DNA from: Pseudopedobacter sp037968815
GTDB taxonomy: Bacteria > Bacteroidota > Bacteroidia > Sphingobacteriales > Sphingobacteriaceae
Length of the DNA: 64,000 bases
Assembly: GCA_037968815.1 (NCBI GenBank)
Contig: JBBKWF010000013.1
Location: 127,006 to 191,005 of the forward strand
Direction of reading: 5' to 3'
Under the pieces are notes generated by a model, which was not told the origin of the DNA, made no database searches, and saw nothing but the letters and a program-made list of their open reading frames with translations. This document shows, piece after piece, positions 59,973 through 64,000 of the stretch (its first letter is position 1; each line of letters opens with the position of its first letter). The position numbers and the translations under genes were made by a program.

Positions 59973-62900
59973 ATGCACCACTACTTTTTCGCATTTTTTT
60001 CTGCCATAAAGAGGGGAGTAGGTGCTCTACTTTATCTGACCAATGTTCTGTTTGGTTTATGTTTTACTTTCTTTTGTGTTTTCGCAATTAGCTCGGCAGA
60101 AGCCCAAGTGTGTGGTACTTCTGGTCTAGATGGACCGCAAAATGCCATTCCTCCGGTAAACACTTATTTCCCATTAGCATCTAATGTAACTTTAACAGCG
60201 GGCAGCAAATCAATTACTTTAGAAGCGGTTCCGCCTGATGATCAAAACAATAATTTAAGCTACGGTATAACACCTATAAAATCTGGGGATTTAATATTAA
60301 TTATCCAGATGCAAGACGCTTCTTTTAATTATACAAACAGTGATAAATACGGGAGCGGACTTAGCAACAGCGGACCTGATAATTTGGGTGGCACTGGTTA
60401 TACAGCAATAGGTAATTCTGGAAAATTTGAATACGTGGTTGCTACCAGTGATGTAGGGCTTACAGGTGGGGTACTTACGTTTAGAGGAGGTGGCGCAGGA
60501 AAAGGATGTGTAAATACTTTTAGTAATGCCGATGCTAATGCTACAAGTGGGCAAAAAAGATTTCAGGTAGTTAGAGTTCCGCAATATTCAACTTTGGTAT
60601 TAACCACAAACCTTACGACACCTCCTTATAATGGAAGTGTGGGAGGGATTATTGCCTTTGATGTTGCAGGGACTATGAAGTTTAACGGTTTTGAAATTAA
60701 TGCTTCTGAACGAGGGTTTAGAGGGGGTTATGGTCCTGTTGCAAGTTCTGGTAAAAATGACAGGACAATTTATGCTGTTGCCTCTACCTCTAATAAATCT
60801 GTGGGTAAAGGAGAGGGCGTTGCAGGCACACCACGTTATATGTGGGATGGCTTTAAGCAAGTTGATAATATATTTGAAGGTTTACCTGGTGGTTCTTACG
60901 GACGCGGAGCTCCGGCAAATGCCGGTGGAGCAGGTAATGACCATAATGCTGGTGGTGGCGGTGGTGGTAATGGTGGTTTCGGTGGACTTGGAGGAATGGG
61001 GTGGCAAGGTGCTAATGGAGATGTAGACCCATTGAATGCCGGAGGTAGACCGGGCTATAATTTACCTGTTGATCCCTCAAGATTAACTATGGGTGGCGGT
61101 GGTGGTGGCGGAGATGCAAATAATGCGACTTCGGGTGTTAAAGGTGGTGTTGGTGGTGGAATTATTTTAATTAATGTTGAGAAAATTGACGGTGTTGGTG
61201 TAATTAAATCAAATGGAGGAATTGGACAAGCAGGGGCGTTTGGTTCTGCACCTGATGGTGCCGGCGGTGGCGGTGCAGGAGGGACAATTTTTGTCCGATC
61301 ATTGGCGCCAAGTCCTACCGCTGTATTAACTCTTGAAGCAAAAGGTGGCAGAGGCGGAAATACTGAAAATGATAATAATAATGCGCATGGACCCGGTGGT
61401 GGTGGTGGTGGTGGCTTTATTTATTCGCAAGTAAGTAGTGCTGTTATTAATAATAATGTAGGTAAAGGAAATTCAGGTAAATCTCATTCTGGAGCAGGGA
61501 TTAATCATGGTGCCAAAGATGGAACCGCAGGAGTTGTACAATCTTTTGCAACTACAGATCTTCCAACATATTTACAAGGGGGTGGTTCTATTTGCTACCC
61601 TGCTTTAGATATTACATTAACAGAGGAAAATGCCGGTTCGGGTGGTATTAGGCCATCCGGAACTTCAGCAATCTATAAGTTAAAGGTTTATAACAATGTT
61701 GGTGGTGGTAACGCAGGAAATGTAAGTATAGATTTTGAATTGCCTTATGGTTTTAGTTTAGTTAATGTTGTAGAGACTTTAAGTGGAGATGCTGCAAGCT
61801 CTTCCCCATTAACCTTTACTGTCGGGGCTAAAGGAAAAATGAGTTTCGGGACGTATAATATTTCGCCTGGAGACGATGTGGAGTTAACGATCCAAGTAAA
61901 TATTGCTAATAACGTTCCAACTGGAATTTACCATGCTAGCGCACAAGCTAACTACCTTGATCCTACTAGAACTAATGCAAATCCAATAAGAGAAATAACA
62001 GCTGCAAATGAGCATTTTATTGGAGAAAACACTAGTTACGAAACAGGAACAGCAATGAATGTACCTGGAACCAACTATAACGGTAATTTAAGTACCCGCT
62101 CCACAGAAGATGTTTATATTAATGCACCTGCTGTTGTAGGAGAATGTAGTGCAATTGTTGATGGAGGTTTTGAAACCACGCCAGTGGGAGTGTATGATGC
62201 ACCAAATTATACTGGTCTTTGGCAAGTTGCAACTATTAATGATAAAGTGGCGATTGTAAGTCAAAGTGGACTAAAAGGAGCTTTAATCAGAAATAATGGA
62301 ATCGATAATTTTTCATTACAGCAAAAGCTAGCGTATATTCAACCATTATCAGACTATACACTTGTTTTTAATTATAGAAATTGGACAGATGAGCCATGTA
62401 CAAGTGTAGAAACCCCGAAAATTAGAATTGAAATTTTAGATGCAGCTGACAACTCGGTGTTGGCAATTTCGCCTGATTTTGAATCACAAGCTTCTCCAAG
62501 CGTTGGCGTTTTAAACTTTACTACCGCTACAAATACACAAGCCGTTATTCTTAAAGTTTACGATGCTGGGTCTCCGGCTACTGCTTGTGGGGTGTTTGTT
62601 GATGATTTTGATATCAGTTCCCCACTTTCCATTCATATAGGAAAAGAAGATGTTAAATGTTTTGATGGAACAGATGGTAAATTAACTATTACCAGCTTAA
62701 TAGGTGCTGCTGGGCCTTATAAGATTTCTTATTCGGGAGATGGAGGTGCAAACTTCTCTAATCCAGAAAACACTGGTATAATTACAAGTGCTAATCCATT
62801 TGAAATTGAGAACTTAAAAGCAGGGGATTATGTTTTAAGGATTATTGATGAAAATGACTGTTTAAATGTTCGTGATTTTTCTATATCGCAACCTTTAAAA

Positions 62901-64000
62901 CTAAAACTTAGTGGTACAAGTACGGAGATTAAATGTTACGGTGGGTTTTCAAAAGTCACTTTAAGTGCTTCCGGAGGAACTTCTCCTTATCGCTATAGTT
63001 TAGATGGGGTTGATTATCAAAACCAGAACACTTTTCCTGATTTGGTTAAAAACGATTATACTTTTTATGTGAAAGATGCGAACGGCTGTATTGCTGAGGC
63101 AGAAATTCAGATAGTTGAACCTACCTTGATAAATCTTAGTGCTGAAGTTACAAATATCTTGTGTTTTGAAGGAAAAGCTAAAGTAAAGCTGACAGCAGAA
63201 GGAGGTACGGGCGGGTTTGAATACAGTATGGATGGTTTGGTTTTTCAGAATTCAAATATTTTTAACGATGTTCTTCCGGGGCCACAGAGTTTTACTGTGA
63301 GAGATGAAAACCAATGTATGCAAGTTATATTGGTGGAGATTACCGAGCCATCAGAATTAAAACTAAGCTCAGAAAACACAGCAATCAAATGTTTCGGTGG
63401 AACATCAGAAGTTACATTGACCGGAGAAGGTGGAACCGGAGTATATTCATATAGCAAAGACGGAACGAACTTCCAATCGGGAAACACATTCACTGGCTTA
63501 ATAGCGGATGATTATACATTTACGGTGAAAGATGCGAATGACTGCGCAACGACAATAGCGGTTAGCATCACCGAGCCATCAGAGTTGAAACTAAGCTCAG
63601 AAAACACGGCAATCAAATGTTTCGGTGGTGCATCAGAAGTTAAGCTGAAAGGAGAAGGCGGAACCGGAGTTTATACTTACAGCAAAGACGGAACGAACTT
63701 CCAATCGGAAAATACATTCACTGGTTTATTAGCAGATGATTACACCTTCACAGTAAAAGATGCGAATGACTGCACTACCACAATAGCGGTCAACATTACT
63801 GAGCCAGCGGAACTTAATTTAAGCTCTGATAAAACAGCAATTAAATGCTTCGGTGGAATATCAGAAGTTAAGCTGAAAGGAGAAGGCGGAACCGGAGTTT
63901 ATACTTATAGCAAAGACGGAACAACATTCCAATCGGAAAACACGTTCACTGGCTTAATAGCAGATAATTACACTTTCACAGTAAAAGATGCGAATGATTG
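59973..64000 (+). CDS. Large secreted SprB-repeat adhesin, 5' part
   Basis: An open frame from the ATG at 59973 to the window end (1,342 codons visible). There is a signal peptide (LYLTNVLFGLCFTFFCVFAI, cleavage near AEA-QV), a region around residues 308-486 very rich in Gly (GGGGGGNGGFGGLGGMG), a DUF11-like beta domain (about 543-666), a jelly-roll-like domain (about 723-886; LWQVATINDKVAIVSQSGLK) and then SprB repeats (SVTEPSELKLSSENTAIKCF type). SprB repeats occur in gliding-motility adhesins exported by the type IX system. The C-terminal sorting domain would be outside the window. Confidence 0.9.
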   Translation, partial: MHHYFFAFFSAIKRGVGALLYLTNVLFGLCFTFFCVFAISSAEAQVCGTSGLDGPQNAIPPVNTYFPLASNVTLTAGSKSITLEAVPPDDQNNNLSYGITPIKSGDLILIIQMQDASFNYTNSDKYGSGLSNSGPDNLGGTGYTAIGNSGKFEYVVATSDVGLTGGVLTFRGGGAGKGCVNTFSNADANATSGQKRFQVVRVPQYSTLVLTTNLTTPPYNGSVGGIIAFDVAGTMKFNGFEINASERGFRGGYGPVASSGKNDRTIYAVASTSNKSVGKGEGVAGTPRYMWDGFKQVDNIFEGLPGGSYGRGAPANAGGAGNDHNAGGGGGGNGGFGGLGGMGWQGANGDVDPLNAGGRPGYNLPVDPSRLTMGGGGGGGDANNATSGVKGGVGGGIILINVEKIDGVGVIKSNGGIGQAGAFGSAPDGAGGGGAGGTIFVRSLAPSPTAVLTLEAKGGRGGNTENDNNNAHGPGGGGGGGFIYSQVSSAVINNNVGKGNSGKSHSGAGINHGAKDGTAGVVQSFATTDLPTYLQGGGSICYPALDITLTEENAGSGGIRPSGTSAIYKLKVYNNVGGGNAGNVSIDFELPYGFSLVNVVETLSGDAASSSPLTFTVGAKGKMSFGTYNISPGDDVELTIQVNIANNVPTGIYHASAQANYLDPTRTNANPIREITAANEHFIGENTSYETGTAMNVPGTNYNGNLSTRSTEDVYINAPAVVGECSAIVDGGFETTPVGVYDAPNYTGLWQVATINDKVAIVSQSGLKGALIRNNGIDNFSLQQKLAYIQPLSDYTLVFNYRNWTDEPCTSVETPKIRIEILDAADNSVLAISPDFESQASPSVGVLNFTTATNTQAVILKVYDAGSPATACGVFVDDFDISSPLSIHIGKEDVKCFDGTDGKLTITSLIGAAGPYKISYSGDGGANFSNPENTGIITSANPFEIENLKAGDYVLRIIDENDCLNVRDFSISQPLKLKLSGTSTEIKCYGGFSKVTLSASGGTSPYRYSLDGVDYQNQNTFPDLVKNDYTFYVKDANGCIAEAEIQIVEPTLINLSAEVTNILCFEGKAKVKLTAEGGTGGFEYSMDGLVFQNSNIFNDVLPGPQSFTVRDENQCMQVILVEITEPSELKLSSENTAIKCFGGTSEVTLTGEGGTGVYSYSKDGTNFQSGNTFTGLIADDYTFTVKDANDCATTIAVSITEPSELKLSSENTAIKCFGGASEVKLKGEGGTGVYTYSKDGTNFQSENTFTGLLADDYTFTVKDANDCTTTIAVNITEPAELNLSSDKTAIKCFGGISEVKLKGEGGTGVYTYSKDGTTFQSENTFTGLIADNYTFTVKDAND
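62652..64000 (+). repeat. SprB repeat array, 228-bp period
   Basis: Equivalent codons of the IKCFGG motif start at 62652, 62928, 63156, 63384, 63612 and 63840: one first unit of 276 bp, then four exact 228-bp steps (76 residues), continuing past the window. The last three units are nearly identical in DNA (for example CGGTGGAACATCAGAAGTTA against CGGTGGTGCATCAGAAGTTA), while earlier ones are diverged, which suggests recent expansion at the 3' side. Confidence 0.92.

Noticed and set aside
60297..60860. Two minus-strand frames inside the adhesin gene
   Set aside because: They are antisense shadows of the glycine-rich and beta domains of the secreted protein.
62652..64000. CRISPR array
   Set aside because: The regular 228-bp repeats are long, lack unique spacers and are in frame with SprB protein repeats.

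Overview
The window looks like a Bacteroidetes chromosome, most likely a Sphingobacteriaceae member close to Pedobacter. The evidence is low GC, sigma-ABfr style promoters (TTTG-N19-TAnnTTTG) with few purine-rich ribosome sites, a long-form IspG, an RteC regulator, a Bacteroidetes-type mobilisation set, a tmRNA tag ending NTKGENNYALAA, and a large secreted protein with SprB repeats. The species call is inference; no database was searched.

Positions 1 to about 19.6 kb read as an integrated mobile element lodged at the 3' end of ssrA (tmRNA). Its right end holds a tyrosine integrase facing away from ssrA, a toprim protein, a relaxosome protein, a relaxase, a VirD4-like coupling protein and an RteC-family regulator. 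No type IV secretion genes are visible, so it looks like an integrative mobilisable element, or the right end of a larger conjugative one whose left end lies outside the window. Its main cargo is a minus-strand defence operon: a one-domain HsdS-like protein, hsdM, hsdS, a DUF3010-like protein, a Ser/Thr protein kinase, an AlbA_2/ATPase regulator, a 129-bp tandem-repeat block, then hsdR (cut by the window start). The kinase and DUF3010 genes are fused without gaps into the restriction operon. This is the best candidate for an undescribed system here.

From 19.6 to 43 kb the window is mostly chromosomal housekeeping: ssrA, an aminotransferase, purM, a DUF72 protein, an SLC13 transporter, uvrA, nth, recA, ispG, lnt, rsmI and serS. 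Among these sit small accessory units: a nucleotidyltransferase with a short partner, a higBA toxin-antitoxin pair with an operator palindrome, and a broken antitoxin gene. From 43 to 49 kb is a divergent carotenoid cluster (crtI against crtB, a lycopene cyclase and a cytochrome b5-like protein) with two linked genes of unclear role. A LytS/LytR-type two-component pair, tRNA-Arg, adk, obgE, a small decayed islet (an HTH gene and a dead HigA-like antitoxin), ahcY and an ABC ATPase follow. The right end has an ECF sigma, putative anti-sigma and outer-membrane protein operon, and the start of a very large secreted adhesin with 228-bp SprB repeats that runs off the window.

Several families of dispersed hairpin repeats sit between genes. 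One imperfectly palindromic element of about 90 bp occurs at least three times.
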